NCBI GenBank assembly: GCA_937862815.1
Contig: CALMED010000019.1
Coordinates: 1-64,000 of the forward strand
From: an uncultured Chitinophagaceae bacterium
GTDB lineage: Bacteria; Bacteroidota; Bacteroidia; Chitinophagales; Chitinophagaceae
Direction of reading: 5' to 3'
Length of the DNA stretch: 64,000 nucleotides
The position numbers were made by a program, and so were the translations under genes. The notes below the pieces were generated by a model. The model was not told the origin of the DNA, searched no databases, and worked only from the letters and a program-made list of their open reading frames with translations. Of the stretch, positions 34,754 through 43,622 are shown piece by piece (the first letter of the stretch is position 1; each line of letters starts with the position of its first letter).

Positions 34754-35743
34754 TTAATTATGCGCTATTTGGCTTGAAAAATATACTTCCAACTCGCTGA
34801 GATCCAGGTACCCGTAGCGCTGCGCCAGTTCCCGTGTTTTGGCCAGCTTGGCCTCGAGAAATTTCAAGTGCTGCTGCGAAGCGGCATGAAACGGCCGGTG
34901 ATTCCGCGCCAGTTGTAGTTGCCGCAGTTCCTGGTTAAGCGCCCTGGTATCATCCGTAAAGGCGAAATCCGAAAATTTCTCCATTACAAATTGCGTTGCC
35001 GCATAATTGGGATGCGCCAGGTCCACATCATAAAAGCGGTAATCCCGCAGCACATCCATCACCAGTTCATACGCCGGGAAATAGAAAATGCGGTCGAATT
35101 TCTGTACCAGGTGGTGCACGGTCTCAATGAGCCGGGCCTTGCTCCGGTTATTGTCCACCACACCATCCCGCAAATGCCGCACCGGGCTGATGGTGAAGAT
35201 GATCTTGAGCTTTGTATTGGCATGAAATAACTGGTGGATGCAGTTGTCGAGCAAGGCCACCTGCTCTTCGATGGGTACCAGGTACTTCTCAAACCACTGG
35301 CCGGGCGCCTTGTGGCAATTGGCCACATCGGCCCGGGTTTCATACAGCCGGTATACAAACGACGACCCCAATGTGATGATCAGCCAGTCGGCCTCCAGCA
35401 CAAACGCGTGCGCCCGCTCCTGCGATTCGTTAATTTGCTGCAAACAGGCAGCTTCATCCGGGTGCGAAAACCGACCGTGATGATCCCAGCTGTGGTACAA
35501 CTCATTCAACTGAAACAGATCGGCCGGTGTATACCGCCTGTCCTGCACATAAGAAACCAGGCTGCGGCAGACACTCTTTGTTTCAAATATTATTCCATTT
35601 GGATTTTCTAATACATTAAATATCAGCTCTCTAAGTGATTTACTAATGTGCTCTGTAAAACAGGATCCCACCATCAGTACCTTGTGCAAATGCTGGATGG
35701 GCATGGGCAACGGGTGAATGGTAATATCGCTCATCCACTTCAT
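34754..35743 (-). CDS. GSCFA-domain protein
   Basis: 329 residues. The family signature is visible as VGSCFTEHISK near residues 25-35, with a second block, LIITLGSSFVYRL, and a conserved FTISPVRHLRDG segment. GSCFA proteins are widespread in Bacteroidota and are thought to be SGNH-like hydrolases, but the substrate is unknown. Its start codon overlaps the stop of the HMG-CoA lyase gene by four bases, so the two are translationally coupled. Confidence 0.85.
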   Translation of the reverse strand: MKWMSDITIHPLPMPIQHLHKVLMVGSCFTEHISKSLRELIFNVLENPNGIIFETKSVCRSLVSYVQDRRYTPADLFQLNELYHSWDHHGRFSHPDEAACLQQINESQERAHAFVLEADWLIITLGSSFVYRLYETRADVANCHKAPGQWFEKYLVPIEEQVALLDNCIHQLFHANTKLKIIFTISPVRHLRDGVVDNNRSKARLIETVHHLVQKFDRIFYFPAYELVMDVLRDYRFYDVDLAHPNYAATQFVMEKFSDFAFTDDTRALNQELRQLQLARNHRPFHAASQQHLKFLEAKLAKTRELAQRYGYLDLSELEVYFSSQIAHN

Positions 35744-36621
35744 ACGGCTCCGGTTGTTTTGGGTTGAAAAATGCTGGCGGCCATGGCAAGGCTCCGGTTC
35801 AGGGCCGCAGGGTTCAGCGGTGGCAAAGCGCCCTTTTCTTCAAAAAAGGCAAGCATCCATTCCGTATTCATATTGCCCACCAGTTCGTCGTTGGCCATCG
35901 GGCACCCACCGATGCCCTTGAGGGCGCCGTCGAAGCGCCGGATCCCGGCGTCCCAGGCCGCCGCCAGTTTTTCCCGCCAGTTGCGGGCGGTGGAATGCAG
36001 GTGTACACCAGTGGTGGTGCCGGGCAACGCTGCGCGGAAGCGGCTGCAGAGCCGGTACACCTGGTCGGCCGTGGCCATTCCCACCGTATCCGCCAGCGAC
36101 AATACATCCACCCCCAACTCCACCAGTTCCTGCCCCCAATCAAGCACCAGCTCTTCACTCCAGGGATCACCATAGGGGTTGCCAAAGGCCATGGACAGGT
36201 ACACCACCAACTGCTTATCGTTAGCCTGGCAGAGGTCGCGGATGGAGCGAACCCGTTCCAGCGACTCCCGGATGCTGCTGTTGGCATTGCGTTGCTGAAA
36301 GGTTTCGGAAACGGAAAAGGGAAATCCCACAAACCGGACTGCTGGTTGTGTCACCGCTGCGGCCGCTCCCCGTTCGTTGGCCACAATCACCAGCAGCCGG
36401 GTCGCGCTTTGCTGCCAGCGCAGACCGGCCAGCACCTCGGCGGTGTCGGCCATCTGGGGAATGGCTTTGGACGAAACAAAGCTGCCGCAGTCGAGGGTGT
36501 CGAACCCCACTTCCAGCAGGCTGTTGAGGTAGTTAATCTTGGTGGCCGTTGGAATGTGTTGCTTCCAGCCCTGCATGGCGTCGCGGGGACATTCAACCAG
36601 TTGTACCGGTACCTGATTCAT
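35740..36621 (-). CDS. mvaB: Hydroxymethylglutaryl-CoA lyase
   Basis: 293 residues of the HMGL/homocitrate-synthase TIM-barrel family, cleaving HMG-CoA to acetoacetate and acetyl-CoA in leucine catabolism. It has VECPRDAMQGW near the start, metal-binding VHLHSTARNW, SLADTVGMA, and the active-site loop GGCPMANDELVGN containing the essential cysteine. The usual opening PREVGLRDGLQ is altered here to VQLVECPRDAMQG, as in Bacteroidota members. It is followed immediately by the GSCFA gene. Confidence 0.87.
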   Translation of the reverse strand: MNQVPVQLVECPRDAMQGWKQHIPTATKINYLNSLLEVGFDTLDCGSFVSSKAIPQMADTAEVLAGLRWQQSATRLLVIVANERGAAAAVTQPAVRFVGFPFSVSETFQQRNANSSIRESLERVRSIRDLCQANDKQLVVYLSMAFGNPYGDPWSEELVLDWGQELVELGVDVLSLADTVGMATADQVYRLCSRFRAALPGTTTGVHLHSTARNWREKLAAAWDAGIRRFDGALKGIGGCPMANDELVGNMNTEWMLAFFEEKGALPPLNPAALNRSLAMAASIFQPKTTGAV

Positions 36622-36626
36622 TGGTT

Positions 36627-36634
36627 CAAAGATA
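36627..36634 (-). promoter_or_regulatory. -7 box immediately before the HMG-CoA lyase start
   Basis: Minus-strand TATCTTTG ends only five bases before the ATG at 36621, which would produce an almost leaderless transcript. Confidence 0.45.
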
Positions 36635-36690
36635 CATCACTACCGATCGCAGGTTGATAATTGTTGCTAACCTAAAAAATCGACGGATAA

Positions 36691-37467
36691 TTATTGCAGA
36701 GCGGGCACCCGCTGCTTCATCGCTTCATACAGGATCATACCGGTGGCCACGGATACGTTGAGCGATTCAAACCCGTGATGCATGGGGATGGAAAAACGTT
36801 CATCGCAGATCTTCATGAGGGCGGGATAAACCCCTTTCTCCTCCCCTCCCATCACAATGGCGCAGGGTTCATTGAAACAGCAATCATATACCGGCTTCGT
36901 GGCCGTCATTTCACTGGCCAGCACCCGGATGCCGTTGAGGTGCAGCGTGTCCACCGCCTTCATGAGGCTGTTCACCCGGCATACGGCAATCTGCTCCAGG
37001 GCGCCGGCGCTGGTGAGCAGTGCATCTTCGTTCAGTGCCCCCACCCCTTTCTCCGGGATGATCAGCGCCTGCACGCCACAGCACCAGGCAGTACGGGCTA
37101 TGGCGCCGATGTTGCGGATGTCGGTGATACCGTCGAGCAGTAAAAACAAGGGTACCTGCCCCCGTTCCGTTACAAAACTGATCACATCCTGCAGATCCTG
37201 GTACCGCACCCGCGAGCGTTGGGCGATGCAACCGCCGTGTTCCGGCACATGAAAACTGTTGAGCTTTTCCACCGGCACTTTCTGCACCGGCACCTGCCGC
37301 AACAAAGCTTCCGTGCGTAGAGGATCAAGCAAAGCCGCCGTCAACTGGTGTTGTACGTAAATGCGGTCCAGTTGTTCACCGGCACGCAAGGCTTCTAACA
37401 CCGCTGCTGGGGTGGCAATAAGGGCCGATTTTTTGGGACGCTGCTGCTTGTTACGGAAGGATTTCAC
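36691..37467 (-). CDS. rlmB: SpoU-family 23S rRNA 2'-O-methyltransferase (RlmB-like)
   Basis: A SPOUT methyltransferase expected to methylate a guanosine ribose in 23S rRNA. An N-terminal substrate-binding domain (LIATPAAVLEAL, variant of the usual GxxPVxEAL) is followed by the trefoil-knot domain with motif 1 LLLDGITDIRNIGAIARTA, motif 2 CAIVMGGEEKGV and motif 3 IPMHHGFESLNVSVATGMI. I prefer the GTG at 37467 (258 residues): the only upstream ATG, at 37497, lies inside the metK terminator hairpin and would add a hydrophobic leader MGFFFSFLCS out of keeping with a cytosolic enzyme. Confidence 0.85.
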   Translation of the reverse strand: MKSFRNKQQRPKKSALIATPAAVLEALRAGEQLDRIYVQHQLTAALLDPLRTEALLRQVPVQKVPVEKLNSFHVPEHGGCIAQRSRVRYQDLQDVISFVTERGQVPLFLLLDGITDIRNIGAIARTAWCCGVQALIIPEKGVGALNEDALLTSAGALEQIAVCRVNSLMKAVDTLHLNGIRVLASEMTATKPVYDCCFNEPCAIVMGGEEKGVYPALMKICDERFSIPMHHGFESLNVSVATGMILYEAMKQRVPALQ

Positions 37468-37479
37468 GCTGCAAAGAAA

Positions 37480-37516
37480 GGAAAAAAAGAAACCCATAAG
37501 CCGGGTAGCTTATGGG
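37480..37516 (-). terminator. Intrinsic terminator of metK
   Basis: CCCATAAGC (37493-37501) pairs perfectly with GCTTATGGG (37508-37516). On the minus strand it is followed by TTTCTTTTTTTCC. Confidence 0.93.
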
Positions 37517-37538
37517 TCGTTTTTCCGATTAAAAATGA

Positions 37539-38795
37539 TTATTTGAGTCCAAAGGCTTTCTTCACCTTGCTTACATAGTCGAGCTTCTCCCAGGTAAAGA
37601 GTTCAACTTTCATCTTCTTTACTTTGCCATCGGGCGTGCGGAAACTCTTCTCCACCACTTCGGGTACCCGGCCCATGTGCCCGTAGGCGGCCGTCTCGCT
37701 GTAAATGGGTTTCCGGAGTTTCAGGCGTTGCTCAATAAAGTAAGGACGCATGTCAAAAACACCTTCTACAATTCTGGCAATTTCGCCATCGGTGAGATTC
37801 ACTTTGGCTGTACCGTGCGTATCCACGAAAATGGAAGTTGGCTTAGCTACACCAATGGCATACGATACCTGCACCAGCACTTCATCGCATACGCCGGCAG
37901 CCACGAGGTTCTTGGCAATGTGGCGGGTGGCATAGGCAGCAGAACGGTCCACCTTGGAAGGATCCTTGCCGCTGAAAGCGCCACCGCCGTGGGCGCCCTT
38001 CCCTCCATAGGTATCTACGATGATCTTCCGACCGGTAAGACCGGTATCGCCGTGCGGACCGCCTATCACAAACTTACCGGTGGGGTTGATGTGATATTTA
38101 ATATCGCCGTTGAACAGCTTTGCGTATTTCCTGTATTTGCTCTTGATCCGGGGGATGAGAATGTTAATCACATCTTCTTTGATCTTGGCCAGCATTTTAT
38201 TTTCGGCATCAAAATCATCGTGCTGGGTAGAGATTACAATGGCGTCGATGCGGATGGGACGGTTGTTGTCGTCGTACTCCAGGGTCACCTGGCTCTTTGC
38301 ATCCGGTCGCAGGTAGGGCATCTTGGAATTTTTCTCGCGGCGGATGGCGGCCAGTTCAATCAGGAGGTTGTGAGCGAGGTCCAGTGCCAACGGCATGTAA
38401 TGTTCGGTCTCGTTGGTGGCATAGCCAAACATCATCCCCTGGTCGCCTGCGCCCTGTTCTTCTTTCTTTTTACGGTCCACACCCTGGTTGATATCCGGAC
38501 TCTGCTCGTGGATGGCGGAAAGCACACCGCAGGAGTTGGCCTCAAACATGTATTCGCTCTTGGTGTAGCCGATGCGTTTGATCACATCACGGGCAATCTG
38601 CTGAACGTCGAGGTAAGCTTTGGATTTTACTTCCCCCGCCAGCACCACCTGGCCGGTGGTCACCAGTGTTTCACAGGCCACTTTGGACTGAGGATCAAAT
38701 GCAAGGAAATTGTCAATCAAAGCGTCAGAAATCTGATCAGCAACTTTATCCGGATGTCCTTCCGACACACTTTCGGATGTAAATAAGTAAGGCAT
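37539..38795 (-). CDS. metK: S-adenosylmethionine synthetase
   Basis: Makes SAM from methionine and ATP. 418 residues, with the N-terminal [21 protein letters not shown]-type opening (His and Lys for triphosphate chemistry), the methionine-binding middle domain, the P-loop-like [18 protein letters not shown] and a C-terminal cap. It is slightly longer than the roughly 385-residue E. coli enzyme because of an insert around [15 protein letters not shown] and a charged tail. It has its own -7 box and terminator. No SAM riboswitch fits in the short 5' region. Confidence 0.97.
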   Translation of the reverse strand: MPYLFTSESVSEGHPDKVADQISDALIDNFLAFDPQSKVACETLVTTGQVVLAGEVKSKAYLDVQQIARDVIKRIGYTKSEYMFEANSCGVLSAIHEQSPDINQGVDRKKKEEQGAGDQGMMFGYATNETEHYMPLALDLAHNLLIELAAIRREKNSKMPYLRPDAKSQVTLEYDDNNRPIRIDAIVISTQHDDFDAENKMLAKIKEDVINILIPRIKSKYRKYAKLFNGDIKYHINPTGKFVIGGPHGDTGLTGRKIIVDTYGGKGAHGGGAFSGKDPSKVDRSAAYATRHIAKNLVAAGVCDEVLVQVSYAIGVAKPTSIFVDTHGTAKVNLTDGEIARIVEGVFDMRPYFIEQRLKLRKPIYSETAAYGHMGRVPEVVEKSFRTPDGKVKKMKVELFTWEKLDYVSKVKKAFGLK

Positions 38796-38823
38796 AGCGC
38801 AGTGGTTTGATTTTTTACAGGCG

Positions 38824-38831
38824 CAAAGATA
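38824..38831 (-). promoter_or_regulatory. -7 promoter box of metK
   Basis: Minus-strand TATCTTTG, 28 bases before the ATG, inside the short repeat GGCGC...GCGCC. Confidence 0.5.
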
Positions 38832-38851
38832 AGCGCCGGTTGCTTAAATCC

Positions 38852-40336
38852 TTATTGTTTGGAATAATAAATACGCACAAACATGGGATACTGGGGATGT
38901 GTGCCCCCTCCCAGTTGTACCCGTCCGAAACTCAGGGGGTTGATGGAGCTGGCGCTGAGGATTCCCCCGCTGAACTCGGCAAGATAAGGCGCGGCCAGTT
39001 TGAAATCGCGCCGCGAAGCCCTGCCTGTTGCAATGTTTTGCACATACCGGGTAATATTCATGCGGTATTCCACCACCTGGTTACCCGAACCATCGGTGAA
39101 AAAACTGGGAATACCACCTGTGTAATCTATGGAAATGGTGGAAAGAAAGGTTTGCCGGAAAAAGTCATAATTGCTGATCTGAAAATAATTCAGACTGTCG
39201 AACGGGATCGGCGCATTCTGTCCGTTTGCATTCTGCGTATAGAGGTGCATAACAGGAGGCCGGAATATATTTTCAATGGCCAACGGACCCTGAAAAATCT
39301 GGCGGGCCACCAGTTCGGCCCGGTGAATCACGTAGGGCTTATTTCGGAGGGTGTCTAAAGCCGGAACGCGGATATTCACCGACGTGCCGGGAGCTGTTTG
39401 AACATAAGCAAGGCTGGCCGGCAAACCGGAAGCAAGTGTGGGAAGAGCAAGGCTGCCATTATAATTTCGATGAATCTTATTTGCATTAGCAGAGCGGATG
39501 GTATCCGGCCGGAAGGGGAACACAGCTACCGAGGTATCAAGCGCTCCATCCGTCCGGCGCGCCCGGTAATACAGGTTGAGTTTGCTGTCGAAATCGGTGA
39601 GGGAAAAATAATGAACGGCGTTCCCGGAGGTGGTGGAATCGGGTAACAAGGCCAGGCCGTTCAAAAACTGTTTGAAAAGGGTATCGTTCCGGAAAGCCCC
39701 GGTAACATTGTCCTGGTCAAGCAAGGCCCTGCCCAACTGGTCGCTCAAACGGATACGGAGTTGATTGAATATGCTGTCGCCCCGGAAAGCCAGTTTATAT
39801 CCCTTACGTAACTGCGTGGCGGTAAATGTGCGGCTGCCCAGGAATTCTGTAACGGAAAAGGCCGGCGCCTCGTGCACTGAATAACGGCGGTTAGGGCGGA
39901 AGCCGGGGTCCTGTATGCGGTAAACATTTACGGTGGTGGTGGCAGCGGTATCGCCGTTCAGGCCGTTAAACTTCAGGGATAACACCAGCGAGTCGAGGAA
40001 GAGGCTGTCTTTGGAAACAGGCAAGGAAAACGGGTACGAAACCGGCAGCATCTGGAAAAACATGCTGGCGGAAGTGGTTCCGAACATAGGATCATTTACA
40101 AAGCCAACCAGGTGCGGATCGGTCTTGCTGACGAAGGATGTATCCAGCTCAATAAACGAAGTGGTGGATACCGGCAACAGGATGGTGTCGGTGATAAGCC
40201 GGTCGCTGCCCGGAATAAGGTCCCCTCCCAAACGGGTTTGCTCCAGCCGGGTACAGGCGGTGAAAAAAAGAATAAAACCAAGCAGGGAGAATAAGAATGT
40301 AGTTTTGTGCAACGGACCAAAGCCTCGGCGAATCAT
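38852..40336 (-). CDS. DUF4270-family lipoprotein
   Basis: 494 residues with a lipoprotein signal whose acceptor is Cys28 (LFFTAC-TR), followed by the characteristic GGDLIPGSDRLITDT and a body of beta-rich segments with many Ser/Thr/Asn. DUF4270 is a Bacteroidota-specific outer-membrane lipoprotein family of unknown function. It begins 11 bases after the degenerate glycogen synthase gene, so the two form an operon whose pairing is common in the phylum as I remember it; the functional reason is unknown. Confidence 0.85.
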   Translation of the reverse strand: MIRRGFGPLHKTTFLFSLLGFILFFTACTRLEQTRLGGDLIPGSDRLITDTILLPVSTTSFIELDTSFVSKTDPHLVGFVNDPMFGTTSASMFFQMLPVSYPFSLPVSKDSLFLDSLVLSLKFNGLNGDTAATTTVNVYRIQDPGFRPNRRYSVHEAPAFSVTEFLGSRTFTATQLRKGYKLAFRGDSIFNQLRIRLSDQLGRALLDQDNVTGAFRNDTLFKQFLNGLALLPDSTTSGNAVHYFSLTDFDSKLNLYYRARRTDGALDTSVAVFPFRPDTIRSANANKIHRNYNGSLALPTLASGLPASLAYVQTAPGTSVNIRVPALDTLRNKPYVIHRAELVARQIFQGPLAIENIFRPPVMHLYTQNANGQNAPIPFDSLNYFQISNYDFFRQTFLSTISIDYTGGIPSFFTDGSGNQVVEYRMNITRYVQNIATGRASRRDFKLAAPYLAEFSGGILSASSINPLSFGRVQLGGGTHPQYPMFVRIYYSKQ

Positions 40337-40347
40337 GCGCAGCCAGA

Positions 40348-41166
40348 TTATTTTGAAGAAAGGTCGGTATATAGTTGTAAATAGTCTGTTAAATCCCCAT
40401 CGGGCCGGTAAGGGACCACTTTTTTTCCCTTCACTTTTCCGAATTCTTCCAACAGCTTCTTATCCACCTTCTCGGCTCCAAAAGTGATGGCATCAGATGA
40501 TGTGGCCCCTCCGCGGAACATGGCCGCATTATTGGTGTCTTTAAAGGGAACCAGATCTTTTTCCTTGATGTTGGCATGGATACCGGCCAGTTTCAGGAAG
40601 CGGGGACCCAGCTTTTCCTTGAAAGTATTCTGGCCGATGGTATATACCAGTTTACTGTTACTGAAAACCGGCTCTTTCTTATATGCCGTTTTAAGGAACA
40701 TGGGAATGAGCCCCGTCATCCAGCCGCTGCAATGAATGATATCCGGTGGCCATCCGAATTTCTTTACGGTTTCCAGCGCCCCTTTGCAGAAGAAGATGCT
40801 GCGCAGGTCATTGTCCTCAAACCACTTTTCATTTTCATCGTGGTAAATGAACTTGCGTTTGAAAAAATCCTCGTTTTCCAGGAAATACACCTGCAGACGG
40901 GCGTTGGGAAGGGAGGCCACTTTAATCTGCAGGGGATAGTCATCGTTGTCAATGGAAACGTTAATCCCGCTCAACCGAACCACTTCGTGCAGGCGGTGCC
41001 GGCGTTCATTGATCACGCCAAAGCGGGGCATGATGCAACGCACTTCAAATCCACTGTCGTTCGCCTTGATGGCCAATTGGTTGACCACAGCCGAAAAGTC
41101 GGTCTCCTCCAGGTAGGGCGACATTTCACTGGCTATGAATAAAATTCTTTTCTTTGCTGCTACCAT
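40348..41166 (-). CDS. Degenerate one-domain glycogen/starch synthase-like protein
   Basis: 272 residues matching only the N-terminal Rossmann domain of GT5 glycogen synthase: it opens RILFIASEMSPYLEETDFSA, continues with RCIMPRFGVI and has PDIIHCSGWMTGLIP. A normal GlgA is about 470-500 residues; the C-terminal domain that binds ADP-glucose is absent. The N-terminal substrate motif KTGGLADV is replaced by LEETDFSAVV, so glucosyltransferase activity is unlikely. The start ATG at 41166 is preceded by a -7 box; the upstream open frame is antisense to panC. It lies in an operon with a DUF4270 lipoprotein and divergent from panC. Confidence 0.82.
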   Translation of the reverse strand: MVAAKKRILFIASEMSPYLEETDFSAVVNQLAIKANDSGFEVRCIMPRFGVINERRHRLHEVVRLSGINVSIDNDDYPLQIKVASLPNARLQVYFLENEDFFKRKFIYHDENEKWFEDNDLRSIFFCKGALETVKKFGWPPDIIHCSGWMTGLIPMFLKTAYKKEPVFSNSKLVYTIGQNTFKEKLGPRFLKLAGIHANIKEKDLVPFKDTNNAAMFRGGATSSDAITFGAEKVDKKLLEEFGKVKGKKVVPYRPDGDLTDYLQLYTDLSSK

Positions 41167-41207
41167 TGCCGTCTGTTGATGTAGTCTGATTCTATAAATC
41201 AGGAGCG

Positions 41208-41215
41208 CAAAGGTA
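41208..41215 (-). promoter_or_regulatory. -7 promoter box of the GlgA-like/DUF4270 operon
   Basis: Minus-strand TACCTTTG, 41 bases before the ATG at 41166. A TTTTG lies 23 bases further upstream. Confidence 0.5.
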
Positions 41216-41274
41216 CTGTTTTTTTGCCGAACAGCTCCCAAAACGCTGCACCGGTTCTCTAAACCACCCCCGGC

Positions 41275-42126
41275 ATGCTCATTTTTCATCACATTCACGA
41301 CCTGCAACGGTACCTGTACAGGCAGCGACGGAGCGGACAACAGGTTGGCTTTGTACCCACCATGGGCGCCCTGCACGCGGGTCACCTTTCCCTGCTGCAG
41401 GCCGCCCGCCGGGAATGCAACCTGGTGGTTGTCAGCATTTTCGTGAACCCCACGCAGTTCAACGACCGTTCCGATTACGAGCTGTATCCCCGCACCACAG
41501 GTGCCGACATGGGCCTGCTCTTGCAGCAAGACTGCGACGTTTTGTTCCTGCCCACCGAGGAAGAAATCTATCCGCCTGGACAGCCCCCCACACCTGCCTA
41601 CCTTCTGGGCCACCTCGAAACCCTTCTGGAAGGGGCTTTCCGCCCCGGCCATTTCCAGGGTGTATGCCAGGTGGTGGACCGTTTGCTGGTTGCAGTGGAA
41701 CCCCATTTCCTCTACCTGGGGCAAAAAGACTACCAGCAATGCAGGGTGATTCAACAACTGCTTGTACTGACCAACCGTCCGCCCGGCATGCTGCAAATCC
41801 GGGATACCGTACGGGAGGCCGACGGGCTGGCCATGAGCAGCCGGAACCAGCGGCTGAATGCCGAAGAACGGCAGCGTGCCCCCGGAATATACCATGCGCT
41901 GTTGTATCTGCAGCGACACCTGTTACCGGGAAGCCTGGCGGCATTGAAACAGCAAGCAGTAGCCAATCTCTCCAGCCAGGGTTTCCGAGTTGAGTATGTT
42001 GAAGTGGCAGATGCCGAAACCCTGGAAATACGAAACGAATGGGACGGACATCAAAAGCTGGTGGCGCTGATTGCCGCCTTCAACGGACCGGTGCGCCTGA
42101 TTGATAACCTGATTTTAACCAAATGA
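41275..42126 (+). CDS. panC: Pantoate-beta-alanine ligase
   Basis: Condenses pantoate with beta-alanine using ATP to form pantothenate. 283 residues with the HIGH-type motif PTMGALHAGHLSLL, VSIFVNPTQFN, the GxxRPGHFxGV segment (GAFRPGHFQGVCQVV), YLGQKDYQQ and the KMSKS-like AMSSRNQRL. It heads a plus-strand run with panD 36 bases downstream. Confidence 0.97.
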   Translation: MLIFHHIHDLQRYLYRQRRSGQQVGFVPTMGALHAGHLSLLQAARRECNLVVVSIFVNPTQFNDRSDYELYPRTTGADMGLLLQQDCDVLFLPTEEEIYPPGQPPTPAYLLGHLETLLEGAFRPGHFQGVCQVVDRLLVAVEPHFLYLGQKDYQQCRVIQQLLVLTNRPPGMLQIRDTVREADGLAMSSRNQRLNAEERQRAPGIYHALLYLQRHLLPGSLAALKQQAVANLSSQGFRVEYVEVADAETLEIRNEWDGHQKLVALIAAFNGPVRLIDNLILTK

Positions 42127-42150
42127 ATCCCGGCATCAGCGGGTATGGCC

Positions 42151-42158
42151 TACCTTTG
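42151..42158 (+). promoter_or_regulatory. -7 box immediately before panD
   Basis: TACCTTTG ends four bases before the panD ATG. If used, the panD mRNA would be leaderless. Confidence 0.4.
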
Positions 42159-42162
42159 TTCC

Positions 42163-42507
42163 ATGGAGATTGAAGTATTAAAATCAAAAATCCACCGGGC
42201 CACGATTACAGAAGCCAACCTGCATTACGTTGGAAGCCTTACACTGGATGAAGACCTGATGAACGCAGCCAATATTATTGAATACGAAAAAGTGCAGGTG
42301 GTAAACGTGAACAACGGCAACCGGCTGGAAACCTATATCATAAAAGGGAAAAGAGGCAGCGGTGTTTGCTGCCTCAACGGTCCCGCTGCCCGGCAAGGCG
42401 CCGTAGGCGATGTAGTGATCATCATCTCCTATGCCACCATGCCGTTTGAGGAGGCCCGGACCTTTAAACCCTGGTTGGTCTTTCCCCAACACGGTAACCT
42501 GCTGTAA
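42163..42507 (+). CDS. panD: Aspartate 1-decarboxylase
   Basis: Pyruvoyl enzyme making beta-alanine from aspartate for panC. From the ATG at 42163 it has 114 residues; six extra upstream codons in the frame are not used. Self-cleavage at Gly24-Ser25 in HYVGSLT creates the pyruvoyl group, and the downstream [11 protein letters not shown] and NGPAARQ segments form the active site. Nearly the whole pantothenate branch (panB, panC, panD) is in this region. Confidence 0.96.
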   Translation: MEIEVLKSKIHRATITEANLHYVGSLTLDEDLMNAANIIEYEKVQVVNVNNGNRLETYIIKGKRGSGVCCLNGPAARQGAVGDVVIIISYATMPFEEARTFKPWLVFPQHGNLL

Positions 42508-42516
42508 CCTTATACC

Positions 42517-43539
42517 ATGACCCTGCTGCGAAAACGTATTCTCACCATCCTGCAATTGCTCCTCTTCCTGGGGCTGGGCATCTTCATTGTGTGGTGGATG
42601 GCCCGCGGCATTGACAGCAATGGATGGACACAAATCCGCGAATCGCTCAGCCGGGCCAACTATTGGCTTTTTGTACCGGTGTTGGTAATCCTTGTCCTGA
42701 GCCATTACGTACGGGCCCTGCGCTGGAAAATCCTGATGGAACCGCTGGGCTACCAACCCTCCACGTTCAATGTTTTTAACGCGGTGATGATCGGATACAT
42801 GGCCAATCTCGCTTTCCCGCGGCTGGGCGAAGTGCTTAAATGCACCATCCTGGCCCGGTATGAAAAGACCGGCCCGGATAAACTGATCGGTACCATTGTG
42901 GCCGAACGGGCGGTGGACCTGGTTTGCCTGCTGAGCATCTTTGTTTTAACGGTTCTGGTGCAGATTGATACGGTGGGGGCTTATGCGGCCGGGCTGCTGC
43001 AGCAGATCTGGAAGGGCGCCAACGAACAGTTTTCCTGGCTGCGTTTACTGGTAGCCGTTGGCCTGCTGGTGCTCCTCTTCGTCACCATCGTATGGTTCTT
43101 CCGGCGGTACAGTCACCTTAAGCCGGTACAGGCAGTAAAGGGGGTGGTGAAAGGAATCTGGAGCGGACTCATCAGCATCCGCTACATCCGTAACAAAGGT
43201 GCGTTTATCCTGTATTCCGTACTTATCTGGACACTGTATTATGCCGGTACCCGCATCGGGTTCTATGCCCTGCAGGAAGTGAGCCACCTCGGCGCCCGTG
43301 AAACGCTATCCATCCTTTCATTCGGCAGCATTGGCATGATCGTCACCCAGGGCGGCCTGGGCGCATACCAGTACGCCGTGCAGGAAACATTGGTATTGTA
43401 CGATATCCCGCGGGTGATGGGCTTTATCTACGGGTGGATCCTGTGGATTGCGCAAACCGGTGTAATCCTGCTGGGGGGCCTGTTCAGCCTTGTTGTATTG
43501 CCCGTGATTAACCAGAAAAAAGACCGCCCGGTTAAATAG
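42517..43539 (+). CDS. Flippase-like membrane protein (lysylphosphatidylglycerol synthase TM region/UPF0104)
   Basis: 340 residues with about eight hydrophobic helices and the family landmarks LSHYVRALRWKILMEPLGY, NLAFPRLGEVLKCTILARYE and a C-terminal QGGLGAYQYAVQ segment. The family includes the membrane half of MprF and other putative lipid flippases; the lysyl-transferase domain is absent, so the cargo is unknown. It begins nine bases after panD, and this adjacency recurs in Bacteroidota. Confidence 0.82.
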   Translation: MTLLRKRILTILQLLLFLGLGIFIVWWMARGIDSNGWTQIRESLSRANYWLFVPVLVILVLSHYVRALRWKILMEPLGYQPSTFNVFNAVMIGYMANLAFPRLGEVLKCTILARYEKTGPDKLIGTIVAERAVDLVCLLSIFVLTVLVQIDTVGAYAAGLLQQIWKGANEQFSWLRLLVAVGLLVLLFVTIVWFFRRYSHLKPVQAVKGVVKGIWSGLISIRYIRNKGAFILYSVLIWTLYYAGTRIGFYALQEVSHLGARETLSILSFGSIGMIVTQGGLGAYQYAVQETLVLYDIPRVMGFIYGWILWIAQTGVILLGGLFSLVVLPVINQKKDRPVK

Positions 43540-43596
43540 GTTCCGCTGTTATTCCGTTTTGAAAAAAACTTAACACAGACGGCGGCAGCCCTTCCT

Positions 43597-43604
43597 TACA
43601 TTTG
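43597..43604 (+). promoter_or_regulatory. -7 promoter box of ppk
   Basis: TACATTTG is an exact TAnnTTTG match, 18 bases before the ATG at 43623. Confidence 0.5.
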
Positions 43605-43622
43605 AAGCAGCATGTAACATCT

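Noticed and set aside
38796-38851. SAM riboswitch upstream of metK
   Set aside because: Only 56 bases separate metK from the next gene and no SAM aptamer signature is visible.
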